Shown here: positions 29,003 through 37,728 of the stretch, piece after piece
How positions within the stretch are numbered: the stretch's first letter is position 1
Layout of the letters: every line of letters starts with the position of its first letter
NCBI RefSeq assembly: GCF_900107585.1
Contig: NZ_FNQM01000006.1
Span: 1 to 64,000, forward strand
DNA from: Rubrimonas cliftonensis
GTDB lineage: Bacteria; Pseudomonadota; Alphaproteobacteria; Rhodobacterales; Rhodobacteraceae
Direction: 5' to 3'
Length of the DNA stretch: 64,000 nt
The notes under the pieces: model-generated
Database searches by the model: none
Seen by the model: only the letters and a program-made list of their open reading frames with translations
Told to the model about the DNA's origin: nothing
Translations under genes and position numbers: made by a program

Positions 29003-30313
29003 TCACTTGATGTAGCCTGCCCGCGTCATCTCGCGCGTGGCGATGGTCTGCGCCGTCTCAAGCGCCTGCTCGACCGAGATCTGCCCGGCGAGCGCGGCGG
29101 AGAACTGCTGGCCGACCGCCGTCCCGAGCCCCTGGAACTCCGGAATGGCGACGAACTGCACGCCGACATAGGGCACCGGATCGACCGTGGGATCGGCCGG
29201 ATCGGCGGCCTTGATCGAGGCGAGCGTCATCTCGGCGAAGGGCGCGGCCTCCTGGTAGGCGGGGTTCTCGTAGAGCGAGGTGCGCGTGCCCGGCGGGACG
29301 TTCGCCCAGCCCTCCTTCTCCGCCACGAGTTCGGCGTATTCCTTGGAGGTCGCCCAGGAGATGAAGGTCTGCGCGGCCTCGCCCTTCTCGGAGCCCGCGG
29401 GCACGGCGAGCGACCACGCCCAGAGCCAGTTGCCGCGCTTGCCGAGGCCGTTGTCGGGCGCCAGCGCGAAGCCGACCTGGTCGGCCACGGTGCTCTCGGC
29501 GGGGTTGGTCACGAAGGAGGCGGCCACGGTGGCGTCGATCCACATGCCGCATTTGCCCTGCTGGAACAGCGCGAGGTTCTCGTTGAAGCCGTTCGAGGAG
29601 GCGCCGGCGGGCCCGGCGTCGTTCAGCAGGTCGACGTAGAAGGTGAGCGTCTCCTTCCACTCCGGGCTGTCGAACTGGGGCTTCCAGTCCATGTCGAACC
29701 AGCGGGCGCCGAAGCTGTTGGCGGTGGCCGTGATGAAGGCGGTGTTCTCGCCCCAGCCGGCCTTGCCGCGCAGGCACACGCCGTAGATCTCGGCGTCCCT
29801 GTCGGTGATCTTGCGCGCCGCCTCGGCGATGAAGTCCCAGCTCGGCGCGTCGGGCATCTCCAGCCCCGCTTCTGCGAACAGATCCTTGCGGTACATCACC
29901 ATCGAGCTCTCGCCGTAGAACGGCGCGGCGTAGAGCTGGCCCTCGTGGGTGAGCCCCTCGCGGATGGCGGGCAGGAGGTCGTCGGCGTCGTAATCCTCGC
30001 CGAGGTTGTTCAGCGGCAGCAGCCAGCCGAGCTTGGCCCAGATCGGAACCTCGTAGGTGCCGATGGTCATCACGTCGTACTGGCCGCCCCTGGTGGCGAT
30101 GTCGGTTGTGACGCGCTGGCGCAGAATGTTCTCCTCCAGCGTCACCCATTCCAGCGCGATGCCGGGATGCTGGGCGGTGAAGGCGTCGGTCAGACCCTGC
30201 ATCCGGATCATGTCGCCGTTGTTCACGGTCGCGATGGTGAGGGTCTGGGCCCCGGCCAGCGTGGTGGACGCCAGCAGGGCGCCGAGCGCGAGCCCGACGG
30301 TGCGGTTGAACAT
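29003..30313 (-). CDS. smoE: Polyol-binding periplasmic protein
   Basis: A 436-residue family 1 extracellular solute-binding protein. The signal peptide MFNRTVGLALGALLASTTLA ends near AGAQT. The mature protein has typical hinge segments (NNGDMIRMQGLTDAF, KCGMWIDATVAASF). It delivers sorbitol, mannitol or a similar polyol to SmoFGK. It is the first gene of the operon and its promoter faces the SorC-family regulator gene. Confidence 0.92.
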   Translation of the reverse strand: MFNRTVGLALGALLASTTLAGAQTLTIATVNNGDMIRMQGLTDAFTAQHPGIALEWVTLEENILRQRVTTDIATRGGQYDVMTIGTYEVPIWAKLGWLLPLNNLGEDYDADDLLPAIREGLTHEGQLYAAPFYGESSMVMYRKDLFAEAGLEMPDAPSWDFIAEAARKITDRDAEIYGVCLRGKAGWGENTAFITATANSFGARWFDMDWKPQFDSPEWKETLTFYVDLLNDAGPAGASSNGFNENLALFQQGKCGMWIDATVAASFVTNPAESTVADQVGFALAPDNGLGKRGNWLWAWSLAVPAGSEKGEAAQTFISWATSKEYAELVAEKEGWANVPPGTRTSLYENPAYQEAAPFAEMTLASIKAADPADPTVDPVPYVGVQFVAIPEFQGLGTAVGQQFSAALAGQISVEQALETAQTIATREMTRAGYIK

Positions 30314-30329
30314 GGATCGCCTCCCTAGC

Positions 30330-30438
30330 GATGAGCATTAAGTCTGCTGTTGGGCAATTGCTCGCACAAACTGGTCAAAATGTCAACCATCCGCGCGACA
30401 TTGCAGCGAATTGCCCATTGACCCGGCAAATGCTCATC
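30330..30438. promoter_or_regulatory. Symmetric divergent operator between smoE and the SorC-type regulator
   Basis: Two nested pairs of inverted arms are visible. GATGAGCATT (30330-30339) pairs with AATGCTCATC (30429-30438). TGGGCAATT (30351-30359) pairs with AATTGCCCA (30409-30417). The spacing between outer and inner arm is 11 bp on both sides. Each divergent promoter therefore carries the same element, GATGAGCATT-N11-TGGGCAATT, which is the likely binding site of the adjacent regulator. The inner 49 bp are AT-rich and would hold the promoters. Confidence 0.75.
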
Positions 30439-30455
30439 TCTCGCGAGGAGGCGCC

Positions 30456-31415
30456 ATGAGCGAAGCGGGAGACGGGCAGTCGCGGCGGCGGGACCAGGCG
30501 GCGCGGGCCGCGTGGCTCTATTTCATGCGCGGACGGACTCAGGACGAGATCGCCGCGGCGCTCGACGTCTCGCGCCAGGCGGCGCAGCGGCTGGTCGCCT
30601 TCGCGGTGTCGGAGAAGCTCATCAAGTTCCGCCTCGACCACCCGATCGCGGCCTGCCTGGAGCTGGGCGCGGCGCTGGCGGAGCGGCACGGGCTCGCCTT
30701 CTGCGACGTCGCGCCGAGCGACCCGGCCGCGCCGGGCGCCGTCGAGGGCGTCGCGCAATGCGTCGCCGACAGGCTCGCGCGGGCGCTCGCGGCGAAGGAG
30801 CCCGTCACGCTCTGCGTCGGCACGGGGCGCACCCTGCGCGCGGCGGTCGAACAGGTGGAGCCGATGGAGCGCCCGGCCCACACCATCGTGTCGCTGGTCG
30901 GCGCCATGTCGAGCGGCGGGCGCGCCAGCCCCTACGACGTCGTGATGCGGCTGGCGGACCGCGTCGGCGCCCAGCGCTTCCCGATGCCCTGCCCGGTGAT
31001 CGCCGAGACGGAGGCCGAGCGCGCCGCGTTCCTGGCGCAGCGCGCCGTCGCCGCGATCAGCGCGCTGCGGGAGGACGCCGCGGCGAGCTTCGTCGGCGTC
31101 GGCGAGATCGGCTGGGGCGCGCCGATCCACGACGACGGCTTTCTCTCCGACGCCGACGTGGCGTCGCTGCTGGAGGCGGGGGCGGTGGGCGAGATCACGG
31201 GCTGGTCGTTCGACGCGGGGGGGCGGGTGCTGGAGGGCGGCGTCAACGCCCGCGTCGCGAGCCTGTCGCTGGAGACGCCGCCGAAGCGGCCGACGGCCCT
31301 CGTCGGGGCGGGCGCGCGCAAGCTCCCGCCGATCCGCGCCGCGCTCGCCGGCGGCCTCGCCACGGCGCTCATCACCGACGAGGCGACGGCGCGGGCCCTG
31401 CTGGAGGCCCGATGA
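30456..31415 (+). CDS. smoC: SorC/DeoR-type polyol-responsive transcriptional regulator
   Basis: A 319-residue regulator. The N-terminal helix-turn-helix is at about 20-55 (RGRTQDEIAAALDVSRQAAQ). The C-terminal sugar-binding domain has the SorC marks CVGTGRTLRAAVEQ and SLVGAMSSGG. GAGGAGG precedes the ATG at 30456. It is divergent from smoE and likely controls both directions through the symmetric operator; SmoC is the known equivalent in Rhodobacter. Its inducer should be a polyol or its phosphate. Confidence 0.88.
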   Translation: MSEAGDGQSRRRDQAARAAWLYFMRGRTQDEIAAALDVSRQAAQRLVAFAVSEKLIKFRLDHPIAACLELGAALAERHGLAFCDVAPSDPAAPGAVEGVAQCVADRLARALAAKEPVTLCVGTGRTLRAAVEQVEPMERPAHTIVSLVGAMSSGGRASPYDVVMRLADRVGAQRFPMPCPVIAETEAERAAFLAQRAVAAISALREDAAASFVGVGEIGWGAPIHDDGFLSDADVASLLEAGAVGEITGWSFDAGGRVLEGGVNARVASLSLETPPKRPTALVGAGARKLPPIRAALAGGLATALITDEATARALLEAR

Positions 31416-31422
31416 GGCGCGC

Positions 31423-32358
31423 TCAGCGCTTCAGGACGCGCTGAACCGCAGTGACGGCGACGATCGTCGCCGCGCCCAGGGCGAGCCCGAACGCTGCCGA
31501 GCCGATCGCCATGACCGCCCAGCCCCGGAAGGAGCCGAGGCCGACCGACGCCGACATCTCGTGCAGCGCGTCCTCGACGCCGTGCAGGCCGAACTCGCCG
31601 AGGCCGTGGCTGACGATGCCGCCGCCGACCCACAGCATCGCGACCGTGCCGACGACGCTGAGACCGCTCAGCACCAGCGGCATCCCGCGCACCATCGCCC
31701 GGCCGACCGTCTCGGCGACGCCGCCGCGCCGCGCGAGCGCCACGCCCGCGTCGTCGGCCTTCACGATCAGCGCGACGGCCCCGTAGACGACCACCGTGAT
31801 CAGCGTCCCGACCACCGCAAGCACCACGGCCTGGGTGAGCAGCGGCGCCTCGGCGACCGAGGCCAGCGTGATCGCCATGATCTCGGCGGACAGGATGAAG
31901 TCGGTCTTCACCGCGCCCTTGACGCGCTTCTCCTCAAGGCCGTGAGGCGAATCGGCGACAGGTTCGCCGCCGGTCGCCGCCTCATGCGCGTGCGCGGCGT
32001 CGGGCGCGATCTTCTCCCAGATCTTCTCGGCGCCCTCGTAGGACAGGTAGAGGCCGCCCGCCATCAGCAGCGGCGTGACGATCCAGGGCGCGATCTGGTT
32101 GAGGAGCAGGGCGGCCGGCAGCAGGATCGCCAGCTTGTTGAAAATCGAGCCGGTCGCGATGCGCCGGATCATCGGCAGCTCGCGCTCGGGCGAGAAGCCG
32201 ACGACGTAGCCGGGCGTCACGGCCGCGTCGTCGACGATGACGCCCGCCACCTTGCCGCCGGCCTTCACGGTCTGCGCCGCGACGTCGTCCAGCGACGCGG
32301 CCGCGGCGCGGGCGATCAGCGCGACGTCGTCGAGCAGCGCAATCAGTCCAATGCTCAT
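31423..32358 (-). CDS. DUF808 (YedI-like) inner-membrane protein
   Basis: A 311-residue protein with the DUF808 signature start GLIALLDDVALIARAAAASL and the segment VVGFSPERELPMI. Several membrane helices follow (LLPAALLLNQIAPWIVTPLL, and ones near 180-300). The family is widespread and has no settled role. It is convergent with the SorC-type regulator, only 7 bp between stops, and lies downstream of the monooxygenase operon but after a terminator-like hairpin. Confidence 0.88.
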   Translation of the reverse strand: MSIGLIALLDDVALIARAAAASLDDVAAQTVKAGGKVAGVIVDDAAVTPGYVVGFSPERELPMIRRIATGSIFNKLAILLPAALLLNQIAPWIVTPLLMAGGLYLSYEGAEKIWEKIAPDAAHAHEAATGGEPVADSPHGLEEKRVKGAVKTDFILSAEIMAITLASVAEAPLLTQAVVLAVVGTLITVVVYGAVALIVKADDAGVALARRGGVAETVGRAMVRGMPLVLSGLSVVGTVAMLWVGGGIVSHGLGEFGLHGVEDALHEMSASVGLGSFRGWAVMAIGSAAFGLALGAATIVAVTAVQRVLKR

Positions 32359-32411
32359 CGCCGTCTCCGGGTCGGAAAATCCTGCGGGAGACGGTCTAGC
32401 AGCCTAACGGG

Positions 32412-32434
32412 GCGGCGCGAAGCCTCCGCGCCGC
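32412..32434 (-). terminator. Hairpin after the monooxygenase operon
   Basis: Arms GCGGCGCG (32412-32419) and CGCGCCGC (32427-32434) flank a 7-base loop, 28 bp beyond the chaperonin stop. There is no clear T-run, so termination may be weak or Rho-assisted. Confidence 0.5.
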
Positions 32435-32462
32435 ACCCGCCTGTCTCAGCGAGCGCGGGCCG

Positions 32463-34091
32463 TCACTTGCGGCCGAGCTTCTCCGCGCCGCCGCCCAGCG
32501 CGGCGCCGGCGGTCGGATCCTCCTCCTCGGCGACGTCGGCGATCAGCGTCTCGGTGGTCAGCACGAGCTTGGCGACCGAGGCGGCGTTGCCGACCGCGGC
32601 GCAGGTGACGCGCAGCGGGTCGATGACGCCCGCCGCCAGCAGGTCGCCGAACTGGCCGGTGGCGGCGTTGAAGCCCTCGGTCGGGCCCTGGCCGGCCACC
32701 GTGCGCACGATCTCGTTGGGGTCGCGCCCGGCGTTGAGCGCGATGCGCGAGAGCGGCCGCGACAGCACCGACTGCACCAGCGCGACGCCGGCCCGGACAT
32801 CGCCCTCATGGGCCGCGAGCACCGGCTCCAGCGCGTCGGACACCCGCGCCAGCGCGACGCCGCCGCCCAGCACCACGCCTTCCTCCTGCGCCGCGCGCAC
32901 GGCGCTCAGCGCGTCCTCGATGAGCTGGATGGTGCGTTTCTGCTCCACAGGGGTCACGCCGCCGGCATAAATGACCGCGGTGCCGCCGCAGAGCTTCGCG
33001 AGCCGCTCGCGCAGCTTGTCCTGCTCGATGTTGGGCGGCGCGCGGTCGTGGAGCCGCTGGACCTGCGCCCGGCGGGCGGAGACCGCGTCGGCGTCGCCAT
33101 GCCCGCGGACGATGGTCGTGTCGGTCGCGGTGGACCACACCGCGTCGGCGGAGCCGAGATCCTCGCGCGTGACGTCCTCGAGCCGGCCGCCGAGGTCGCG
33201 CACGATGACGCGCCCGCCGGTCAGGATCGCCAGATCCTCCATCATCGCCTTGCGCCACTGGCCGTATTCCGGCGGGTGCACGACGAGGAAGCGGCCCGGC
33301 GCCGAACGGCTCAGCAGCGAGCCCAGCACTTCCGGCGAGCAGTCCTCCGAGACGATCAGCAGCGGCCGCCCGTCCTCCTCCGCGATGGCGCGCACCGTCG
33401 AGAGCTGCGCGGGGCTGGTCAGCTTCAGGTCGGTCAGCACGATGTAGGGGTTCTTCAGCTCAGCCTTCATCGCCTCCTGGTCGGTGACGAGGTGGTGCGA
33501 GATGTAGCCCCGGTCGAAGGACATGCCCTCGACCACCTCGACATGGCTGACCGGGCCGACCGCGAAATCGGTGGTGATGACGCCCTCGCGGCCCACGGCG
33601 CGGCAGGCGTCGGCCACCAGCCTGCCGAGGCGCGGCTCGGTGGCGGCGATGGCGGCGACATGGTCGAGCAGACCCTCCTCCAGCGGCCGGGCGGCGGCGC
33701 GCAGCGCGCCCAGCACCGCCTCCACGCCGATGTCGACGCCGTGGCAGAGGTCCACCGCCTTGGCGCCGCGCGCGGTCAGCTCCACGCCGCCCTGCACCAG
33801 CCCGTTGGCCAGCACGATGGAGGTGGTGGTGCCGTCGCCGCAGGTGTCGTTGGTCTGCATCGAGACCTCGCGCGCCACCTGCGCGCCCATGTTCTCGAAG
33901 CGGTCGAAAAGCTCGATCTCGGAGGCGATGGAGACGCCGTCGCGCGTCACGAGCGGCGTGCCGATGGGGCGGTCCACCATCGCGTTCATTCCCTTCGGCC
34001 CCAGCGTCGGCTCGACGGCGGCGGCGAGGCGCTTGACGCCGCGGGCGAGCGCCTGCCGCGCCTCGGTTCCGTGGATCATGATCTTGGGCAT
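32463..34091 (-). CDS. mimG: Monooxygenase-associated GroEL-like chaperonin
   Basis: A 542-residue chaperonin of the 60-kDa family. The ATP site is intact (TLGPKGMNAMVD, NDTCGDGTTTSIVLA, and Asp in LIEDALSAVRAA). It diverges clearly from housekeeping GroEL, notably in the apical domain (MSFDRGYISHHLV, then IVSEDCSPEVLGSLL). The usual Gly-Gly-Met tail is missing; it ends GGGAEKLGRK. A dedicated GroEL is known to be required for folding the large subunit in the mim/prm clusters of mycobacteria and Rhodococcus. Here it is the last gene of the operon. Confidence 0.92.
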   Translation of the reverse strand: MPKIMIHGTEARQALARGVKRLAAAVEPTLGPKGMNAMVDRPIGTPLVTRDGVSIASEIELFDRFENMGAQVAREVSMQTNDTCGDGTTTSIVLANGLVQGGVELTARGAKAVDLCHGVDIGVEAVLGALRAAARPLEEGLLDHVAAIAATEPRLGRLVADACRAVGREGVITTDFAVGPVSHVEVVEGMSFDRGYISHHLVTDQEAMKAELKNPYIVLTDLKLTSPAQLSTVRAIAEEDGRPLLIVSEDCSPEVLGSLLSRSAPGRFLVVHPPEYGQWRKAMMEDLAILTGGRVIVRDLGGRLEDVTREDLGSADAVWSTATDTTIVRGHGDADAVSARRAQVQRLHDRAPPNIEQDKLRERLAKLCGGTAVIYAGGVTPVEQKRTIQLIEDALSAVRAAQEEGVVLGGGVALARVSDALEPVLAAHEGDVRAGVALVQSVLSRPLSRIALNAGRDPNEIVRTVAGQGPTEGFNAATGQFGDLLAAGVIDPLRVTCAAVGNAASVAKLVLTTETLIADVAEEEDPTAGAALGGGAEKLGRK

Positions 34092-34160
34092 CGTCGTTTC
34101 CTCCCTCGGCCTCTGGCGGGCCGCATGGTTTGCGGGGTCGAAGCTCATGGTCGGCTTAGC

Positions 34161-34187
34161 GGCCGCGGCCCCGGTCAGGCCGCGGCC
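34161..34187 (-). other. Intercistronic stem-loop between the DUF59 and chaperonin genes
   Basis: GGCCGCGGCC occurs at 34161-34170 and again at 34178-34187. Because the unit is self-complementary, the two copies form a 10-bp stem with a 7-base loop in the 116-bp gap. Confidence 0.55.
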
Positions 34188-34207
34188 TGATGGTCGCCGG
34201 CGCGCCC

Positions 34208-35086
34208 TCAGCGCGCCCCGACTGGCAGCGGGACGCGGCCCTCGATGAAGTCGGCCAGCGTCGGCTCGCCGCCGCAGCCCTTCGCCGGGGCCGCGGCCTC
34301 GCGGTAGCGGTTCTCCCTCAGCCCGCGGCAGAGCGCGCCGCCGAACTCCATGTTGATGCGCACCGCGCGCAGCGCGCTCATCCGCGCGGCGTAGCCCTCG
34401 ACCGTCAGCGGGGCGCCGTCGGGGTCGGGGAAGGCGTGGTCGCCGGGCGCCCGCGCCAGCCCGCGCGAGACGAGCAGGCTGCGGTAGCGCGGCGCCTGCT
34501 TCGCCGCCTCGGGCGCGTCGAAGGCGGCGAGATCGAGCTGGCCGAGCGTCATCGCGGCGAGATCGGCCGGCGTGAAGCCCCGCGCCCGCAGGCCCAGCAG
34601 CACCGCCTCCTGCCGCTTCTCGAACGCCTTGCGCTCGAATTTCTCGCGCACTTCGGCGAGATCGGCGGCGCCGCCGCCGCCCGCCTCGGTCTGCCCGAAT
34701 TCGGCCAGCGCCTCGGCGAAGCTGCGCCCGGCGTCCACGGCGGCGTTCATCTCCGCCGCGCAGAGATGGTCCTCCAGCCGCACCGCGATGGAGGCCGGCC
34801 AGCCGAGCCCCGCGACGGCTTCGCGGATGCCCTCGGCCATCAGGAAGGCGAAGTTGGGGCTGCACCAGTAGGTCGGCAGGCGGAACCGCACCGTGACGCC
34901 GCCGGCCGCGTCGACCTCGACCGCCTCGATGAAGCCCATCTCGGTCAGCGGCTCGTCAAGCTCGGGGTCGGTGACGGCGTCGAGCGCCCGCCAGACCTCG
35001 GTCTCGCGGACCGTCTCCCCGGCCGCGCGCCGACGCGGCGGGGACGCAGCCCCCGCCGCCGGCGCCTGCGCGCTTTCGCAGGTCAC
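34208..35086 (-). CDS. DUF59 / metal-sulfur cluster assembly family protein of the monooxygenase operon
   Basis: The N-terminal part (about 25-110) is a DUF59/MIP18-type domain: WRALDAVTDPELDEPLTEMG, then FRLPTYWCSPNFAFLMAEG with its Cys. The longer C-terminal part is specific to mim/prm clusters and ends with a CGG-containing segment. DUF59 proteins help assemble metal centres, so a role in loading the diiron or Fe-S sites is plausible but unproven. The GTG at 35086 is preferred because GGAG lies 8 bases upstream; the GTG at 35095 overlaps the upstream stop. It is tightly coupled to the amidohydrolase gene. Confidence 0.82.
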   Translation of the reverse strand: MTCESAQAPAAGAASPPRRRAAGETVRETEVWRALDAVTDPELDEPLTEMGFIEAVEVDAAGGVTVRFRLPTYWCSPNFAFLMAEGIREAVAGLGWPASIAVRLEDHLCAAEMNAAVDAGRSFAEALAEFGQTEAGGGGAADLAEVREKFERKAFEKRQEAVLLGLRARGFTPADLAAMTLGQLDLAAFDAPEAAKQAPRYRSLLVSRGLARAPGDHAFPDPDGAPLTVEGYAARMSALRAVRINMEFGGALCRGLRENRYREAAAPAKGCGGEPTLADFIEGRVPLPVGAR

Positions 35087-35091
35087 CGGGC

Positions 35092-36120
35092 TCACTCCGC
35101 CGCGACGGCGACGGCGACGGGGTCGTTCGCGAGCCGCGCCTTCATCGCCTCGATGTCGACGCCGTAGAGCGCCGCCGCGTTGCGGCCGAGGATCTTCTCC
35201 TTGATCTCCATGGTCAGCTGCACGCCGCGCTCGGCGGCGATGTCCTCGGGGATCTCGTAGGCCATGAACTTCTCGATCAGCCATTTCGGCGTCCAGATCG
35301 CATAGTCCGAGCCGAAGAAGATGCGGTCCGGCCCCAGCCAGAACAGCAGTTCCGCCATCACCTCGCCGAAATAGCGCGGGCGCGAGTGGATGAAGGGCAG
35401 CGCCACGGCGATGCCGCCGTAGACGTTGGCCTCCTGCACCGCGATCCAGCAGAACTCGTCGAGCCGCGGCAGGCCGCAATGCTCCACGACGAAGTTGAGG
35501 TTGGGAAAATCGGTCGCGGCCACGTCCACGTCGCGCACGTCGAAGGCGTCGAGCGAGAGCGGGATGATGGTCGGCCCCTTGTGCAGGTGGAAGTTCTTCA
35601 CGCCCAGCTTCTCGCAGAGTTCGAAGCAGCGGTGCGAGGCCTCGTCGGAGACCTTGTAGCCCCGGCTGTCGCCGTTCCACTCGGCGGTGTAGAGCTTGAA
35701 GCCCTTCACGCCGTAGTCCTCGATCTGCTGGTGGATGGCCTCGTAGGCCTTCTCGCCCTCGCGCGGGTCGAAGCTGCCATTGATGATGAGCCGGTCGCCG
35801 TGGCGGGCCTTCAGCTCCCAGTTGCGCTCGATCGGGTTGAAGCCCTTGTGGTAGAAGTCGCGCAGCGCGGTGGACTGGACGATCGCCATGTCCACCATGC
35901 CGTCGGCGAACATGTCGCGATAGTAGGCGTCGGCGGTCATCTTCTCGAAGCGCGCCTTGTCCCACTGCTCCGAGGCCGGGCTCAGCGCCATGTGGTAGCC
36001 GTAGAAGCAGTCGATGAACTGCTTGCCGTGGACGTTGCGGTGGTTCTCGGGGCTGCCGTCCCAGAAATGGGTATGGCCGTCGAGAACGAAGATCTCCTTG
36101 CCTTCGGGCGTGACGAACAT
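35092..36120 (-). CDS. Amidohydrolase-superfamily protein of the monooxygenase operon
   Basis: A 342-residue TIM-barrel protein of amidohydrolase family 2. Metal-ligand positions are seen in LDGHTHFWDG (about 13-22), the His in FVVEHCGLPR and the Asp in FFGSDYAIW. Orthologues sit at the same position, after the coupling protein, in mycobacterial and rhodococcal propane monooxygenase clusters. The substrate is unknown; a decarboxylase/hydrolase acting on an oxidised intermediate, or a maturation role, are both possible. It is preceded by a 78-bp gap with a stem-loop. Confidence 0.85.
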   Translation of the reverse strand: MFVTPEGKEIFVLDGHTHFWDGSPENHRNVHGKQFIDCFYGYHMALSPASEQWDKARFEKMTADAYYRDMFADGMVDMAIVQSTALRDFYHKGFNPIERNWELKARHGDRLIINGSFDPREGEKAYEAIHQQIEDYGVKGFKLYTAEWNGDSRGYKVSDEASHRCFELCEKLGVKNFHLHKGPTIIPLSLDAFDVRDVDVAATDFPNLNFVVEHCGLPRLDEFCWIAVQEANVYGGIAVALPFIHSRPRYFGEVMAELLFWLGPDRIFFGSDYAIWTPKWLIEKFMAYEIPEDIAAERGVQLTMEIKEKILGRNAAALYGVDIEAMKARLANDPVAVAVAAE

Positions 36121-36164
36121 CGGGGGTCTCTCCCTGGATTCCTGTTTTTCTGGAGGAAGAAGGA

Positions 36165-36193
36165 GCGCGCCGCCGCTCGGGGCGGCGACGCGC
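36165..36193 (-). other. Intercistronic stem-loop after the coupling-protein gene
   Basis: Arms GCGCGCCGCCGC (36165-36176) and GCGGCGACGCGC (36182-36193) pair with one mismatch around a 5-base loop, directly after the mimD stop on the minus strand. Confidence 0.5.
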
Positions 36194-36198
36194 GCCGC

Positions 36199-36567
36199 TC
36201 AGATGAACTCCATCACCTCGTCCATGTTGCCGAACAGGATCACGGTGTCGTCGTCCACGCGGACCATGCGGCCGTAATGGGTGGAGGTGTTGACCTCGAA
36301 GATCTCGGCGGTCATCTCGCGGCCGAGATACTCGCTGATGTCCGACATCCTGAAGATCAGCTTGCCTTCGCCGTCGATGCGGATCAGGGCGGGGGCGTAG
36401 GTGACGGTGACGCCTTCCTTCTCGCCCATGAATTCGGCGATGGCGCGGGCCTCCACGCTGTCGTTCATCGTCACCCCGCACTGGTGCGAGATGGTCTTGT
36501 CGAAGGTGATGTCCTTCATCGCCTTGAAGATGTTCTGGTGCGATGCGTCGCGTGCGATCGTGCTCAT
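36199..36567 (-). CDS. mimD: Diiron monooxygenase coupling (effector) protein, MmoB/DmpM family
   Basis: A 122-residue protein of the MmoB/DmpM fold, with the family pattern CGVTMNDSVEARAIAEFMGE near the start and then IRIDGEGKLIFRMSDISEYL. It has no cofactor; it binds the hydroxylase and speeds electron transfer and oxygen activation. It begins 20 bp after mimC and ends before a stem-loop. Confidence 0.92.
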   Translation of the reverse strand: MSTIARDASHQNIFKAMKDITFDKTISHQCGVTMNDSVEARAIAEFMGEKEGVTVTYAPALIRIDGEGKLIFRMSDISEYLGREMTAEIFEVNTSTHYGRMVRVDDDTVILFGNMDEVMEFI

Positions 36568-36587
36568 CTTGTCTGTCTCCGTTCCGG

Positions 36588-37646
36588 TCAGCGGCCGAGG
36601 CCGAGTTCGCCGAGGATCTTGTCGAGCCGCTCGACGGAGGTCGCGCGCGCGTCGTCGTAGGAGAGCGGCTTGCTGTGCGGCTGCGACCAGATCGGCCGCA
36701 GGTTCGCCGAGGCCGCGTCGGCGAGCGCGCCATGGGCCTTCACCCAGCCCGAGATCAGCGCGCTGTTGGCCTCGCCGTGCTCGGGGTCGGAGACGAGCAT
36801 GAAGGCGAAGTCGATGGCGTTGGCGAGGTTGCGCTCGTAGTCGGCCTCCGCCGCCGAGATCACCGCCGGCGTCACGAAGTCGTTGTTGGCCGCCGCCGAC
36901 TGCATCAGGAAGCCCGAGCGGAACAGCTCGCCCACCAGCGGCTCGAAGACGAGGTTGATGGCGAGATACTGCTCGACGTAGTCGGACGAGCCCATGATGG
37001 TTTCGACCGCCTGCCGCGTTCCCTGCCAGATCGGGTCTTCCAGCCAGGCGCGCTTGCCGGCCTCGTCGTCCCAGCCCTCGATGTCCATGCCGATCTCGGC
37101 GAGGTAGAGGGTGATGTCCTGTGCGAGCCGCAGTTTGTAGGAGCTGTTGGTCAGCGTCGCGTTGTTGATCATCTGGGTGTAGCCGTAGCGCTGGGCCTGC
37201 ATCAGCGAGGTGCCGAGGCCGAATTCCGCGTGCTTCCAGGCGCCGAGATGGTTCTGCAGCACCTTCAGCCACGCCCGGTCGAAGGCCTTCGGGGCCTGCG
37301 CCTTGCGGGCGTTGGCGATCACCTGCTGCACCATGGTCTCGATCTTGGACTGGCGCTGGTAGTGGGTGCGCTCCCACTCCTGGTCGGGCGCGCGGAAGGC
37401 GTGCCAGTTCGAGGATTTCGCGTGGGTCGCGCCCTTGATGTAGGCGCCGTCGCCGTTCGGGAACGAGATGATCCAGTCTTGGATCAGGTAGCGCTCGGGG
37501 TCGGGCTGCACGTCAACGGTCATGTCCTCGTAATGCGTCGCGCGCTTGCCCTTGGGGTCGAAGTAGCGGTAGCGGCGGCTGTCGGAGCCGGAGAAGACCG
37601 CGGCGCCGGCGGCGCCTGAGCCGACCGAGCTGGAGAGGGCTGGCAT
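36588..37646 (-). CDS. mimC: Diiron monooxygenase hydroxylase small (beta) subunit
   Basis: A 352-residue beta subunit of the soluble diiron monooxygenase family. It shows the ferritin-like helical pattern (WLKVLQNHLGAWKHAEFGLG, YLAINLVFEPLVGELFRSG) without a full set of metal ligands, as expected. The ATG at 37646 is preferred over the ATG at 37679 because GAGGAAGGAAA lies just upstream of it. It pairs with the MimA large subunit to form the hydroxylase. The 69-bp gap to mimB carries the strongest hairpin of the operon. Confidence 0.92.
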   Translation of the reverse strand: MPALSSSVGSGAAGAAVFSGSDSRRYRYFDPKGKRATHYEDMTVDVQPDPERYLIQDWIISFPNGDGAYIKGATHAKSSNWHAFRAPDQEWERTHYQRQSKIETMVQQVIANARKAQAPKAFDRAWLKVLQNHLGAWKHAEFGLGTSLMQAQRYGYTQMINNATLTNSSYKLRLAQDITLYLAEIGMDIEGWDDEAGKRAWLEDPIWQGTRQAVETIMGSSDYVEQYLAINLVFEPLVGELFRSGFLMQSAAANNDFVTPAVISAAEADYERNLANAIDFAFMLVSDPEHGEANSALISGWVKAHGALADAASANLRPIWSQPHSKPLSYDDARATSVERLDKILGELGLGR

Positions 37647-37689
37647 GGGTGTTTCCTTCCTCGTTTTGTTGGGGTTCATCCGCGCAGCG

Positions 37690-37728
37690 GTCGGCCCGCG
37701 ACTGACCTTTTGCGGTCAGTGGGCCGAC
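37690..37728 (-). other. Strong stem-loop overlapping the mimB stop codon
   Basis: GTCGGCCC (37690-37697) pairs with GGGCCGAC (37721-37728), and ACTGACC (37701-37707) with GGTCAGT (37714-37720). Only a 3-base bulge interrupts the 15 pairs. The mimB stop codon (37718-37716) lies inside it. Confidence 0.7.
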
